Assembly (NCBI RefSeq): GCF_000812025.2
Contig: NZ_JWJE02000044.1
Coordinates: 1-32,919, forward strand
DNA from: Bacillus thermotolerans
GTDB lineage: Bacteria > Bacillota > Bacilli > Bacillales > Domibacillaceae
DNA length: 32,919 nt
Direction of reading: 5' to 3'
The notes beneath the pieces are model-generated. The model was not told the DNA's origin and made no database searches. It worked only from the letters and a program-made list of their open reading frames with translations. Both the position numbers and the translations under genes were made by a program. Below are positions 1-11,083 of the stretch, piece after piece (the stretch's first letter is position 1; each line of letters begins with the position of its first letter).

Positions 1-90
1 TAAAAAAACCTCCTCTTTCACGTATTCTGAGGAGATTCTACATATTTTTTCACTGTTTGTCCATTGACAGAAGACTTTATCAACAGAATG

Positions 91-114
91 AAGCCTCCGA
101 CTAGTCGGAGGCTT
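91..114 (-). terminator. Terminator of the fadNAE operon
   Basis: A perfect 12-bp inverted repeat (AAGCCTCCGACT and its complement) lies directly after the fadE stop codon. The T-run on the minus strand is weak, so termination may be incomplete. I see no gene between base 1 and this hairpin. Confidence 0.7.
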
Positions 115-118
115 TGGG

Positions 119-1906
119 TTACACGGTGTATTTTTCCACTTCAATCAACCGGTCCGCGGCTTCACGCTTCTTCTTGATTAGGTTCACCGGTGTATATCTT
201 GTCAGCTTGCGAAGAACAGACAGCATCATCCGCAGGCTATCGCCTTCCTCTACCGCAATCAACGTTTCTTTCGCATGTGCTTCTATTTCATTAAATGCTT
301 CTTGACAATAAATTTGTGTGTACAGCAGCTTTTGTTTCGCTTTTTCTTCCCCTTCTTTATTGAGGGCTTTTTCTGTGCGCAGGACGACCGATTCCATCGC
401 ATAAATATGATTAGCTAAGTCAGCGATGTTCGCGAGAACCTCCTGCTCCTTCTCCAATGCCTTTCCATATTTCTGCACGGCAAGACCGGCGGCAAGAAGA
501 GCAATTTTCTTAGCATTCTTTACTAAATACTTTTCTTGTGCGAGCGGTGCATCAGCAACTTCCTCTGGCATGAGCATCAACACTTCTTTCTGTAATGCTT
601 GCGCCTTCTCGAACAGCGGCAGTTCGCCTTTCATGGCTTTTCGGACGAAGGTACCCGGCACAAGCAGGCGGTTAATTTCGTTCGTGCCTTCAAAAATGCG
701 GTTAATTCGGGAGTCACGGTACATTCTAGCAATTTCATATTCCTCCATGAAGCCGTAGCCGCCGTGGATCTGCACTCCCTCATCGACAACGTAGTCGAGC
801 ACCTCAGTTCCGAAAAACTTGCCGAGTGAACACTCAATGGCATATTCAGCAATTGAAGCAGCGGTTTCGCGGCCATCTTTCTGCTCCTCCTCTGACAGCT
901 GACTCATCCGGTCTTCAAAATAACCAACCGTTCTATAAATAGCGCTTTCGCTCGCATAAATTTTTGTCGCCATATTAGCCAGCTTCTCTTTAATGAGGTT
1001 GAAAGAAGAAATAGGCGTCTTAAATTGCTTGCGACCATTTGCATACTTCACGGAAATATCCAACGCTCGTTTAGCACTGCCGACTGTACCTACTCCCAGC
1101 TTGTAGCGGCCGATATTCAAAATATTGAAGGCAATCACATGACCTCTTCCAGCCTCCCCGAGCAGGTTCTCCTTCGGCACTTCTGCATCTTGAAAAATGA
1201 GTGTGCGGGTGGATGAGCTTTTAATTCCCATCTTATCTTCCTCTGCTCCTGTCGACACGCCTGGGAACTCTCTTTCTACAATGAAAGCAGAGAATTGATC
1301 GCCGTCAATCTTTGCATACACAACGAACACATCAGCAAATCCAGCATTTGTGATCCACTGCTTTTCTCCATTTAAAATATAATGAGTTCCCGCTTCATTG
1401 AGGCGGGCTGTTGTTTTCGCTCCAAGCGCATCAGATCCGGATCCTGGCTCGGTTAAAGCATAGGCAGCAATTTTCTCGCCTACAGCTAGAGCAGGCAAAT
1501 ACTTTTGCTTTTGCTCCTCATTACCGAACAAGACAATCGGCAGGGAACCAATGCCTACATGAGCACCATGTGTAATTGAGAAGCCGCCGGCCCCTGCCAT
1601 CTTCTCGGCAATCAGTGCAGAACTAATTTTATCTAAGCTGAGTCCTCCGTATTCTTCCGGCACATCTGCCCCCAATAAGCCGAGTTCTCCTGCTTCCTTC
1701 AGCAGCTTCACGGAGCGGTCGAATTCATGCTTCTCTAAATAAGGCACTTCCGGCATGACCTTCTCATTCACATAGTCCTCCGTTGTTTTCGCAATCATTT
1801 TTTGCTCATCCGACAAGTCCTCCAATGTGAAAATATCCTCACAAGCTATATCCTCAATTAAGAAGGCGCCACCCTTCGTTACCCTTTTGCCTGTTTGGTT
1901 GGCCAT
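119..1906 (-). CDS. fadE: Acyl-CoA dehydrogenase FadE
   Basis: This 595-aa FAD-dependent acyl-CoA dehydrogenase carries out the first oxidation of fatty-acid beta-oxidation. It has the N-terminal helical domain, the middle beta domain (motif ALTEPGSGSDA) and the C-terminal helical domain, where IFEGTNEINR supplies the presumed catalytic Glu. A C-terminal extension of about 170 residues makes it longer than the usual 380-aa enzymes, as in B. subtilis FadE (YusJ, about 594 aa). I chose the ATG at 1906 because GGGAGGA lies just upstream; an upstream in-frame GTG at 1942 has no better site. It is the last gene of the operon, following fadA by 36 bases. Assignment rests on motifs and gene order. 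Confidence 0.95.
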   Translation of the reverse strand: MANQTGKRVTKGGAFLIEDIACEDIFTLEDLSDEQKMIAKTTEDYVNEKVMPEVPYLEKHEFDRSVKLLKEAGELGLLGADVPEEYGGLSLDKISSALIAEKMAGAGGFSITHGAHVGIGSLPIVLFGNEEQKQKYLPALAVGEKIAAYALTEPGSGSDALGAKTTARLNEAGTHYILNGEKQWITNAGFADVFVVYAKIDGDQFSAFIVEREFPGVSTGAEEDKMGIKSSSTRTLIFQDAEVPKENLLGEAGRGHVIAFNILNIGRYKLGVGTVGSAKRALDISVKYANGRKQFKTPISSFNLIKEKLANMATKIYASESAIYRTVGYFEDRMSQLSEEEQKDGRETAASIAEYAIECSLGKFFGTEVLDYVVDEGVQIHGGYGFMEEYEIARMYRDSRINRIFEGTNEINRLLVPGTFVRKAMKGELPLFEKAQALQKEVLMLMPEEVADAPLAQEKYLVKNAKKIALLAAGLAVQKYGKALEKEQEVLANIADLANHIYAMESVVLRTEKALNKEGEEKAKQKLLYTQIYCQEAFNEIEAHAKETLIAVEEGDSLRMMLSVLRKLTRYTPVNLIKKKREAADRLIEVEKYTV

Positions 1907-1942
1907 GTATGATTCCTCCCATTCTCTTTGTTTAGTTATCAC

Positions 1943-3118
1943 TTATAACAGCTCAAACACACCGGCTGCTCCCATGCCTCCTCCAATGCACATCGTAACA
2001 ACCCCGAATTGTTCGTTTCTCCGCTTCATTTCGTGAAGCAATGTCAGCGTCAGCTTAGCTCCCGTGCATCCAAGGGGATGACCTAAAGCGATGGCACCTC
2101 CATTGACGTTCACTTTTTCTTCATCTAATCCCAGCTCGCGAATGACCTGGATGGACTGGGAAGCAAAGGCTTCATTTAATTCAATTAAGCCAATATCGGA
2201 CAGCTCGAGTCCAGCGAGTTTCAATGCTTTCGGTATAGCCACGACCGGCCCGACTCCCATCACCTGGGGCGGTACGCCGCCTACAGCAAAGGAACGGAAC
2301 TTCGCCACCGGCTTCAACCCTAAAGACGTTGCTTTCTCCCGCTCCATGACCATTACTGCTGCAGCCCCGTCACTTGTTTGTGAAGAGTTACCCGCCGTTA
2401 CTGTTCCGGTAGCGGAAAAGACCGGACGGAGCTTAGCCAGCACCTCGGGGTTCGTTCCTGGACGTACTCCTTCATCCTGAGTGAAGCTGAATTTTCTCTC
2501 CGCTTCCTGATAATTTTCATTCACATAGCGCTGTGTCACTTCTACAGGCACAGTCTCATCCTTGAACTTCCCTTCTTTAAGCGCCCTTGCAGCCCGCTGG
2601 TGACTCCTTACAGCGAAAGCATCCTGCTCCTCCCGGGTAATCCCGTATTTCCTTGCTACTTCCTCTGCGGTATGCCCCATCCCCATATAATATTCAGGCA
2701 TTTCTTCCGCAAGACGAATATTCGGGCGAACCACGTGGCCTCTTGTCGGCACAAGACTCATGGATTCCGCTCCACCGGCGATAATCGTTTCTGCCTGGCC
2801 GGTCATAATACGTTCTGCCGCATAAGAAATGGCCTGCAGACCCGATGAACAGTAGCGGTTGATCGTGATGCCGGGTACCGTGTACGGCAGACCGGCCAAG
2901 GCACCGATATTTCGCGCCATATTCAGCCCCTGCTCTGCTTCCGGCATAGCACATCCCATGATAATATCATCGACTTCTCCTTCGTAATTCCCCGCACGCT
3001 TGAGTGTCTCCTTTACTGCCAATGCACCGAGGTCGTCTGGACGCACATTTGCAAGAGATCCCTTTTTAGCCCGGCCTACTGGTGTTCTAGCGCCGGCCAC
3101 AATGACTGCTTCCTTCAC
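1943..3118 (-). CDS. fadA: Acetyl-CoA C-acyltransferase (3-ketoacyl-CoA thiolase) FadA
   Basis: This 391-aa thiolase cleaves 3-ketoacyl-CoA to acetyl-CoA and a shortened acyl-CoA. The nucleophilic Cys90 sits in [10 protein letters not shown]. The second conserved block [15 protein letters not shown] carries His347, and the C-terminal [10 protein letters not shown] carries Cys377; these are the three thiolase catalytic residues. Length is normal for the family. It starts with GTG, preceded by GGGGGAGGAAGAA. It lies between fadN (28-bp gap) and fadE, the same order as the B. subtilis fadNAE operon (yusL-yusK-yusJ). Confidence 0.96.
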   Translation of the reverse strand: MKEAVIVAGARTPVGRAKKGSLANVRPDDLGALAVKETLKRAGNYEGEVDDIIMGCAMPEAEQGLNMARNIGALAGLPYTVPGITINRYCSSGLQAISYAAERIMTGQAETIIAGGAESMSLVPTRGHVVRPNIRLAEEMPEYYMGMGHTAEEVARKYGITREEQDAFAVRSHQRAARALKEGKFKDETVPVEVTQRYVNENYQEAERKFSFTQDEGVRPGTNPEVLAKLRPVFSATGTVTAGNSSQTSDGAAAVMVMEREKATSLGLKPVAKFRSFAVGGVPPQVMGVGPVVAIPKALKLAGLELSDIGLIELNEAFASQSIQVIRELGLDEEKVNVNGGAIALGHPLGCTGAKLTLTLLHEMKRRNEQFGVVTMCIGGGMGAAGVFELL

Positions 3119-3146
3119 TTCTTCCTCCCCCTTCCACCGTTTATTA

Positions 3147-5531
3147 TCAATTACGCAATGGCTTTCCGTTGATTAGCATATGCTGCATCCGCTGCTGTGA
3201 CTTTGTCTCTTCAATTAAGCTTAAAAATGCCTCCCGTTCTAAATTCAGCAAGTATTCCTCCTCAACTTCTGTTCCAAACGGCACTTTACCGCCCGCAATT
3301 ACGTAGGCAAGCTTAGAAGCAATTTTAAAATCATGTTCTGAAATGTAACCCGACTGTACCATAGCCCGCGCTCCTAATAATAGCGCGGCATAGCCCGTTT
3401 CCCCCACAACTGGAATTTTCTTCTTAACAGGCGCCCGGTAGCCGCTTTTGTAAAGGTGCAAAGCGGCTTGCTTCGCATCATAAAGAAGATGGTCCTCATT
3501 GAAAGTAATAGCGTCCGTCTTAGATAAGAAGTTATTCTCCCTCGCCTCTGCCGCAGAAGTGGACGTCTTTGCCATTGCAATCGTTTCAAACACTTTATTT
3601 GCTACCTCCTGCAAGTCATAGGACACACCATTGGCCATCTGCTCTAAATGTTTTATATAGAGCTCTTTATTGCCTCCTCCGCCAGGGATCAGGCCAACAC
3701 CTGTTTCTACAAGTCCCATATACGTTTCCGAGCTTGCCTGAATGTGCGCAGCCGGCAAACATACCTCCGCTCCGCCGCCAAGCGTCATAGAAAACGGTGC
3801 CGCTACAACAGGCTTTTGGCTGTATTTAATTTTCATCATGGCTTGCTGGAAGGCTTTTACAATCATGTCGACCTCCCACAGGTTATCATCCTGCACTTCC
3901 ATTAAAATCATAGCTAAATTGGCACCTACGCAGAAATGCTTGCCTTGATTTCCAATGACTAGCCCCTTATAATTTTTCTCCGTTTCCTCTACTGCATAAT
4001 TGATCATTTGAACGATGTCCAGGCCAATAGCGTTATTCGGCGAGTGAAATTCGAGAAGGACAATGCCGTCTCCAATATCAATGAGGCTTGCTCCGCTATT
4101 GCTCTTCAGCACCTTGCCCTGTTTCTTTAAGCGCTTTATATCAATGACTTTTTCATTGACCGGCACCCGCTCATAGCGGCCATTATAATAGAAAGACCTT
4201 CCTTCTTCTTCCTCTTGATAAAAAGAAGAGTGCCCGCTCTCTACCATTTCTTTCACCCAGATCGGCACCGCTCTTCCGTCCCGTTTCATTCGCTCTAAGG
4301 CTGTCTCCACTCCGATTGCATCCCACATCTCGAACGGACCCAGCTCCCAGCCAAATCCCCACTTCATCGCCTGATCAATAGAAACGAGATCATCAGCTAT
4401 TTTACCGACATGCTCAGCTGCATAAAGAAGAACAGGAGCAATCGTCTTCCATAAGAAGGTTCCTGCTTGATCGTCCGCATAGAGAAGTGTTTTCAATTTG
4501 GCTTTTGTTCCTCTCTGCTGCTTTGCCATTTCAGTAGAGGCCGTCTTTAATTTCCTTCGCTCCCCATATTCCATCGTTTTCGGGTTCAATTCGGTAATGG
4601 TTTTTCCTTCTTTTTTGAAAAAGCCCTGGCCGCTCTTTGCTCCAATCCATCCGTTTTGGCGCATTTGAAGCATAAACTCAGGTACGCGGAATACCTCCTT
4701 CTCTTCTCCTTTTGCCTGTTCGTATACATTGTTGGCGACATGGATAAAGGTATCCAGCCCCACCACATCCAGCGTGCGGAACGTGGCGCTTTTCGGGCGC
4801 CCGATCAACGGTCCGGTAATGGAATCAATCTCCCCTGCTGACAGGCCAAAATTCTGCATTTCCTGAACAGCCTTCAGCAGCCCGTATGTACCGATACGGT
4901 TAGCGATGAAATTTGGTGTATCCTTCGCTATAACAACTCCTTTGCCGAGGGCATCTTCACCAAATGTCTTCATATATTCAAGAACTTCTTCGTCCGTGTA
5001 TTTTGTTGGGATAATTTCAAGAAGCTTTAAATAGCGCGGCGGATTAAAAAAGTGGGTTCCGAGGAAATGACGTTTAAACTCCTCTGAGCGGCCCTCTATC
5101 ATCGCCTCAACCGAAAGGCCTGATGTATTGGAGCTTACGATGCTCCCTGCCTTACGATGGGCTTCGACCTGCTCAAACAGCTGCCTCTTCACGTCAATTC
5201 TCTCTACAACTACCTCAATAATCCAATCTACATCCTTTAGCTTTTCAAGGTCGTCTTCTAAATTTCCAGCGATGATGAGCTGAATGTTCGCTTTTGAAGT
5301 AAGCGGTGCAGGCTTTTGTCTCATCAGCTTTTTCAACGCTCCCTCCGCCAGCCTGTTTCTTACTTGTTTATCCTCTAACGTTAAACCCTTCGCTTTCTCT
5401 TCTCCCGTCAATTCGCCTGGCACGATGTCAAGCAAAAGCGTAGGAATACCAACATTCGCTAAATGAGCCGCGATCCCCGAGCCCATCACTCCTGAGCCTA
5501 AAACAGCCGCCTTTTGAATAGGCTGAACCAT
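3147..5531 (-). CDS. fadN: 3-hydroxyacyl-CoA dehydrogenase / enoyl-CoA hydratase FadN
   Basis: This 794-aa bifunctional enzyme performs the hydration and NAD-dependent oxidation steps of beta-oxidation. The Rossmann motif [15 protein letters not shown] is at residues 12-26, followed by the hydroxyacyl-CoA dehydrogenase domains to about residue 430. A crotonase domain follows (about 480-690) with [13 protein letters not shown] and the glycine-rich SMTLGGGAE and [10 protein letters not shown] blocks. This domain order is reversed relative to proteobacterial FadB but matches B. subtilis FadN (about 789 aa). AAGGGGGTC precedes the ATG. It is the first gene of the operon, with a FadR-like palindrome 20-37 bases before the start codon. 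Confidence 0.96.
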   Translation of the reverse strand: MVQPIQKAAVLGSGVMGSGIAAHLANVGIPTLLLDIVPGELTGEEKAKGLTLEDKQVRNRLAEGALKKLMRQKPAPLTSKANIQLIIAGNLEDDLEKLKDVDWIIEVVVERIDVKRQLFEQVEAHRKAGSIVSSNTSGLSVEAMIEGRSEEFKRHFLGTHFFNPPRYLKLLEIIPTKYTDEEVLEYMKTFGEDALGKGVVIAKDTPNFIANRIGTYGLLKAVQEMQNFGLSAGEIDSITGPLIGRPKSATFRTLDVVGLDTFIHVANNVYEQAKGEEKEVFRVPEFMLQMRQNGWIGAKSGQGFFKKEGKTITELNPKTMEYGERRKLKTASTEMAKQQRGTKAKLKTLLYADDQAGTFLWKTIAPVLLYAAEHVGKIADDLVSIDQAMKWGFGWELGPFEMWDAIGVETALERMKRDGRAVPIWVKEMVESGHSSFYQEEEEGRSFYYNGRYERVPVNEKVIDIKRLKKQGKVLKSNSGASLIDIGDGIVLLEFHSPNNAIGLDIVQMINYAVEETEKNYKGLVIGNQGKHFCVGANLAMILMEVQDDNLWEVDMIVKAFQQAMMKIKYSQKPVVAAPFSMTLGGGAEVCLPAAHIQASSETYMGLVETGVGLIPGGGGNKELYIKHLEQMANGVSYDLQEVANKVFETIAMAKTSTSAAEARENNFLSKTDAITFNEDHLLYDAKQAALHLYKSGYRAPVKKKIPVVGETGYAALLLGARAMVQSGYISEHDFKIASKLAYVIAGGKVPFGTEVEEEYLLNLEREAFLSLIEETKSQQRMQHMLINGKPLRN

Positions 5532-5550
5532 TACAATGACCCCCTTATCT

Positions 5551-5568
5551 TGAATGAATGCTCATTCA
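5551..5568. promoter_or_regulatory. FadR (TetR family) operator
   Basis: The palindrome TGAATGA-ATGC-TCATTCA lies between the fadN promoter and its ribosome binding site. It matches the B. subtilis FadR consensus (TGAATGA/TCATTCA half sites around a 4-bp centre). FadR represses fad operons and is released by long-chain acyl-CoA. The position just downstream of the predicted transcription start fits repression. Confidence 0.85.
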
Positions 5569-5581
5569 TTTTTCTACTAAT

Positions 5582-5610
5582 AATATAACCTACCTGACTA
5601 AAATTCGCAA
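5582..5610 (-). promoter_or_regulatory. SigA promoter of fadNAE
   Basis: On the minus strand there is TTGCGA (5610-5605), a 17-base spacer and TATATT (5587-5582). The FadR palindrome begins about 14 bases after the -10 box. Confidence 0.75.
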
Positions 5611-5657
5611 CAATTAAAAAGAAAATTTAGAAAATTTAAATAGGAAATTCCATCATC

Positions 5658-5700
5658 AAAAAACGCCTCCATTCTGATTCTCGGCGAAAAGAATGGAAGC
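5658..5700 (-). terminator. Terminator after the FhuF-like gene
   Basis: On the minus strand GCTTCCATTCT and AGAATGGAGGC form an 11-bp stem followed by GTTTTTT. It separates the FhuF-like gene from the fad promoter. Confidence 0.85.
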
Positions 5701-5712
5701 GGAGCATTAAGC

Positions 5713-6444
5713 TTATTTTTCTTTGACGGGTACACATGTTTTAGGGCAGGTTTTGCAATTCTTGGCGCCCGGCTTATCGAGCAGGTAGCTGAAACAGCAT
5801 GTCATCCGCGGCCTGATTTTCTCATCCCGTCCCTCCACCTTTACCTTCGTCTGGCTATATCTAGCAAGAGGATTATTATTGTAATCACCAAACAGCGGAG
5901 CCTGTTCATTGCCTAGAAGCCACTCAAAGTCTGCTTTCGCCCGCTCCTGTATATCAATCAATGTTTGGTCGTTCTGAATAAGCTCATATAGACTAAACAC
6001 GCGGATAAATACATTTTCCCAGATAATCAAATCAGAGAGCTTCGTTGCTTTCTTTAAAGCAGCAGCTACTTCTCCTGTATGCCTGATCCATTCATCAGGT
6101 GTTCCGCTTTCAGATAAGGAAGTACCCACTTCGAATTTAGGAAGCCACTTTCCGTCATTTTCGTAATGAAGAAATTGGGCTTCAACTGCCTGCAAGGACG
6201 GCACCTTCCGGAATATAGACCAGGAAGCCAGGGCGCCTCCGAGCAGAAAAGCATAGCGCTTCATAAAGATAGAGCCCGCCACCTTCGGCTTATCACTGCA
6301 AATTTTCTCCCTTGATTCTTTCAGAAATCTATTCAGCTGGTCCGGGTCCGTTAAGCCGGAAAGACGGATGTCCCCTTGCCCCGGTTCCTTTATTAGAAAG
6401 CGAAATCGCTCTTCAAGAAACTGCTTTTCTTCTTCTGTCCACAT
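5713..6444 (-). CDS. FhuF-like (2Fe-2S) siderophore-iron reductase
   Basis: The 243-aa protein ends with a four-cysteine cluster: CC, twelve residues, then C-x2-C (CCFSYLLDKPGAKNCKTC). This matches the C-terminal [2Fe-2S] motif of the FhuF family, which releases iron from imported ferric siderophores in the cytoplasm; in E. coli FhuF the spacing is about ten. The rest of the sequence has no other motif I can name. I chose the ATG at 6444 because GGGAGGGG precedes it; an ATG 24 bases upstream is less well placed. A Fur-type box lies upstream of the -35 element, which fits iron-controlled expression. The family call is good; the cognate siderophore is unknown and no transporter is in the window. 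Confidence 0.75.
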   Translation of the reverse strand: MWTEEEKQFLEERFRFLIKEPGQGDIRLSGLTDPDQLNRFLKESREKICSDKPKVAGSIFMKRYAFLLGGALASWSIFRKVPSLQAVEAQFLHYENDGKWLPKFEVGTSLSESGTPDEWIRHTGEVAAALKKATKLSDLIIWENVFIRVFSLYELIQNDQTLIDIQERAKADFEWLLGNEQAPLFGDYNNNPLARYSQTKVKVEGRDEKIRPRMTCCFSYLLDKPGAKNCKTCPKTCVPVKEK

Positions 6445-6524
6445 GCTTTCTTCCCCTCCCTTATACATATATCCTTCTTTTTATCTAATCAGATCAGGCG
6501 TAATTGTTCAAATGGTTCTTTTTC

Positions 6525-6553
6525 ATTGTAGAAGAGACAATAAAAAAATTCAA
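6525..6553 (-). promoter_or_regulatory. Promoter of the FhuF-like gene
   Basis: On the minus strand there is TTGAAT (6553-6548), a 17-base spacer and TACAAT (6530-6525). The Fur box at 6560-6574 is directly upstream. Confidence 0.65.
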
Positions 6554-6559
6554 TGAATT

Positions 6560-6574
6560 TGAAAATCATTATCA
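6560..6574. promoter_or_regulatory. Fur box 1
   Basis: TGAAAATCATTATCA matches the 7-1-7 Fur consensus TGATAATNATTATCA at all but one position. It lies between two divergent promoters and could control both. Confidence 0.8.
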
Positions 6575-6581
6575 ATTATAG

Positions 6582-6610
6582 TTGACATTGATTCTCAATT
6601 ACATTATTCT
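6582..6610 (+). promoter_or_regulatory. Fur-type promoter reading away from the FhuF-like gene
   Basis: A perfect TTGACA (6582-6587), a 17-base spacer and TATTCT (6605-6610) lie on the plus strand. A second, weaker Fur-like box (TGACATTGATTCTCA, 6583-6597, three mismatches) overlaps the -35 element and spacer. The predicted transcript runs to the hairpin at 6810-6850 and contains no ordinary gene. Confidence 0.6.
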
Positions 6611-6733
6611 AAATATGAGAACAGCATTACTAGTCCCATTGCTGCTTCTCTCACCCGAAAATGTGCACGTCGACTGTGCGGTGGCCATCCCGTGCAGTCC
6701 CCCTCTTTTTTAACACAAGCCGGAGGAAAGCGA

Positions 6734-6805
6734 ATGGAGCTTCAAACAGCTGTCACCCGTGTTTTTTCTATAGTGTTGTTATTAGCGTTACGCAAATGGC
6801 GCTAA
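6734..6805 (+). CDS. Possible 23-aa small protein in a Fur-controlled transcript
   Basis: A 23-codon ORF (MELQTAVTRV... ending ALRKWR) is preceded by CGGAGGAAAGCGA, a near-ideal ribosome binding site with 7-base spacing. The middle is hydrophobic (VFSIVLLLAL) and the C-terminus basic. It sits between a Fur-type promoter and a 17-bp terminator stem, so transcription and translation are both plausible. I do not recognise it. It could be a small protein, a leader peptide, or chance inside a small RNA or a decayed gene. Confidence 0.4.
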   Translation: MELQTAVTRVFSIVLLLALRKWR

Positions 6806-6809
6806 TTAT

Positions 6810-6850
6810 AGAAGAAAGGAGTCTGCTCCCCCCGCAGACTCCTTTCTTCT
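6810..6850 (+). terminator. Strong bidirectional hairpin terminator
   Basis: A perfect 17-bp stem (AGAAGAAAGGAGTCTGC and its complement) encloses a 7-base C-rich loop. It can end both the plus-strand Fur-type transcript and the minus-strand thiC operon. Confidence 0.85.
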
Positions 6851-6871
6851 ATTCTACTGACTGTACTGACC

Positions 6872-8961
<2,090 letters not shown>

Positions 8962-9000
8962 TCATGTATGTATACAGAAGAATACTACATTGATGATGAT

Positions 9001-9103
9001 TCTAACTTCCCCACGCTGGTATGAACCAGATCAGGTCCCAAGAGTCAAGAAACTTCCTCGCGTTTCTTTCTCAGCCCAGCTCATTGGACTCCCCTAGTTA
9101 TCA
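9001..9103 (-). promoter_or_regulatory. TPP riboswitch (THI box)
   Basis: On the minus strand ACTAGGGGAGTCC, the core CTGAGA, then CCTGATCTGGTTCATACCAG and CGTGGGGAAGT are all present in the order of the classical thiamine pyrophosphate aptamer. The P3 region contains GAAACGCGAGGAAGTTTC. Binding of TPP is expected to favour the terminator at 8927-8960 and switch off thiC. Confidence 0.97.
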
Positions 9104-9120
9104 CTATTCAATTCAACTTC

Positions 9121-9148
9121 ATTATACCTCAGGAAACAAAAAAGTAAA
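9121..9148 (-). promoter_or_regulatory. Promoter of the thiC leader
   Basis: A perfect TATAAT (9126-9121) lies about 20 bases before the riboswitch. The best -35 is TTTACT (9148-9143) with a 16-base spacer, which is weak. Confidence 0.6.
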
Positions 9149-9201
9149 TAATTTTTTATACTATTTAGAATATTGTTCTTTTTATAAAATGTATGCTCCG
9201 C

Positions 9202-9360
9202 TCATATAGCTGTTTCTTCTGGCTTCAAAATGCCTTGTGCTGCTAGCTTTTCTGATAGCACGGCCCCCTCCATCGTGGCAAAATGATCTGTCTTTGTATA
9301 ATTGTCCGCAAGTAACTTCTTGTCAATTTGCTTCTGAAATCTGCTTCTGCCGTTTTTTGT
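9202..9360 (-). pseudogene. ORF remnant without a usual start codon
   Basis: A 52-codon open frame on the minus strand runs from just after a TAG (9363-9361) to a TGA at 9204-9202. It reads like real protein (…FQKQIDKKLLADNY…FATMEGAVLSEKLAAQGIL…) but its only ATG is 24 codons before the stop and has no ribosome binding site. It begins 18 bases after the antiporter terminator. It may be the tail of a lost gene or use an unusual start. I cannot name a family. Confidence 0.35.
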
Positions 9361-9381
9361 CTAAATGAAAAAGACGACTGC

Positions 9382-9410
9382 AAAAAAGCTGACCGCGAAA
9401 ACCGGTCAGC
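9382..9410 (-). terminator. Terminator of the NhaP2-like antiporter
   Basis: On the minus strand an 8-bp stem (GCTGACCG/CGGTCAGC) is followed by TTTTTTG. The stem overlaps the stop codon of the antiporter gene. Confidence 0.8.
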
Positions 9411-10887
9411 CAGTTTGCTTCGTTCCGTTTGGATCTGTCTGTTCCTTTGGCATAATAATCTTCTTTAGTTCCTCTTTCTTGTCTTTCTTCGCAAGAATAT
9501 ACAGCACATCATTAGGTTCGAGCATGGTAGAGCCTTCAGGAGTGATTAATCTTTCGCCGCGAATAACGGCGGTGATAAGCGTTTTTGGAGGCAGCTCTAA
9601 GGATTGAATCTGCTGATGGGCTACCTTGGAACCTTCAAGAATTCTTATTTCCATCATTTCGCTATTTGTCTTGCCAATTGAAATGAGCTCTAGGCTATAT
9701 GCTGACTGTTCCTTCTTCCCTGGTCCTGCTGCTCCTAACAGCTCCGCTGCCTTGGCAATCGTCGTCCCTTGAATAATAGTGGACAGCAATACAACGAAGA
9801 AGACGACATTGAACATGATATGCCCATTTTCAAGTCCTTCAACGAGCGGATATGTGCCTAGAATAATTGGTACGGCACCTTTCAGGCCAGCCCATGAAAT
9901 AAACAGCTTCTCCTTGACGGCCATTTTAGTAAACAGCAAGCTGATGAATACTCCGAATGGACGAGCAATGACCATGAGGAAAATAGCGAGGACGATCCCC
10001 TGCCAGGCCACATCTATCAAGTCTTCCGGAAAGACAAGCAAACCGAGAATCATGAACATGAGAATCTGCATCATCCATGATAAGCCTTCACTGAATCCAA
10101 GAATAGAATGCCGATACGTTAAATCAGAATTACCCAAAATAAGAGCCATTACATATACTGCTAAGAAGCCGCTTGCCCCCATCATTGTCACTATACTGAA
10201 AGTGAAAATCGCTAAGGCGATCGATAAAACTGGATAGAGACCAGAAGAGTCGAGGTTAATTTTGTTGATGACCCATACGGAGATCCTTCCGAATAATAAG
10301 CCAAATATTAGACCAAGCCCCATTTGCCAGAAAAAGCTGGCGATTAACTGGAAGGGTTCAAAGGAAGGGGATTGAATCACTTGAATTAAACTAACTGTAA
10401 GGAAAATCGCCATTGGATCGTTGGACGCTGATTCTGCTTCGAGCACGGTACGCAGCTTGGGCTTAATGTTTTTACTGCCGAGTACACTGAATACAGCCGC
10501 TGCATCTGTCGAGCCAACAATGGCACCCACAAGAATGCTTTCTGCCCAGCTTAAGCCGAGAATAAACTTGGCGGCTACCCCCACCGCTACCGTGGTAGCA
10601 ACCACTCCAAGTGTGGCTAAAGATAAGGACGGCTTGTAAACGGTCTTTACACTGCCCCATTCCGTCTGCAATCCGCCTTCAAATAAAATAATAACGAGTG
10701 CGAAGGTGGCGATCAGCTGAGCGAGCCAAGCATTGTCAAAGAAGATAAAGTGGCTCATCACCATGCCGACCGCCATGAAGAAAACGAGAGATGGAAGGCC
10801 AATTCTGGCGGAGAACTTGGCGCTTAGAACGCCAATTAGTAATAAAAGAGATAAACCCAAGACAATGTTTTCAATGGTCAAATTCAT
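9406..10887 (-). CDS. Potassium/proton antiporter, NhaP2/CvrA type
   Basis: A 493-aa membrane protein of the CPA1 exchanger family. About twelve hydrophobic segments fill residues 1-390. They include FEGGLQTEW and the conserved acidic stretch AIVGSTDAAAVFSVLG, with ESASNDPMAIFL further on, the Asn-Asp pair expected in the transport site. Residues about 400-480 form a soluble TrkA-C (RCK_C) domain. This architecture is typical of NhaP2 K+/H+ antiporters that export K+ and of exporters gated by c-di-AMP or other ligands. It is transcribed alone, with AAAGGGGG before the ATG. K+ specificity and ligand are inferred from the family. Confidence 0.85.
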   Translation of the reverse strand: MNLTIENIVLGLSLLLLIGVLSAKFSARIGLPSLVFFMAVGMVMSHFIFFDNAWLAQLIATFALVIILFEGGLQTEWGSVKTVYKPSLSLATLGVVATTVAVGVAAKFILGLSWAESILVGAIVGSTDAAAVFSVLGSKNIKPKLRTVLEAESASNDPMAIFLTVSLIQVIQSPSFEPFQLIASFFWQMGLGLIFGLLFGRISVWVINKINLDSSGLYPVLSIALAIFTFSIVTMMGASGFLAVYVMALILGNSDLTYRHSILGFSEGLSWMMQILMFMILGLLVFPEDLIDVAWQGIVLAIFLMVIARPFGVFISLLFTKMAVKEKLFISWAGLKGAVPIILGTYPLVEGLENGHIMFNVVFFVVLLSTIIQGTTIAKAAELLGAAGPGKKEQSAYSLELISIGKTNSEMMEIRILEGSKVAHQQIQSLELPPKTLITAVIRGERLITPEGSTMLEPNDVLYILAKKDKKEELKKIIMPKEQTDPNGTKQTG

Positions 10888-10908
10888 TTTTACCCCCTTT
10901 CTATCTCT

Positions 10909-10937
10909 ATTTTATCTTATTTTCACACTTTTTCCAA
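10909..10937 (-). promoter_or_regulatory. Probable promoter of the NhaP2-like antiporter
   Basis: On the minus strand there is TTGGAA (10937-10932), a 17-base spacer and TAAAAT (10914-10909), about 22 bases before the start codon. Confidence 0.5.
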
Positions 10938-11020
10938 AGCAATTATCTCAATATAAAAACTATTTTTAATTATGTCTTTAACCTTTTTTACCCAGATAGC
11001 TCTGAATGTCACCTCCTTTA

Positions 11021-11068
11021 TTCTATGTTACTTAATTGTATGATATCATACAATTAAGTAACATAGAA
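11021..11068. repeat. 48-bp perfect palindrome over the recombinase start region
   Basis: The 24-base arms (11021-11044 and 11045-11068) are exact reverse complements centred on GATATC. The right arm ends inside GAAAGGAGG, the probable ribosome binding site of the recombinase; the left side also carries CCTCCTT, a complement of that site with a small offset. Transcript through here would form a long hairpin next to the ribosome binding site. There is no T-run, so it is not an ordinary terminator. Confidence 0.9.
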
Positions 11069-11083
11069 AGGAGGAAGGAAGCT

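Noticed and set aside
6615-6713. 32-codon ORF (MRTALLVPLLLLSPEN...) right after the Fur-type promoter
   Set aside because: It starts five bases after the -10 box and has no ribosome binding site, so it is at or before the expected transcript start.
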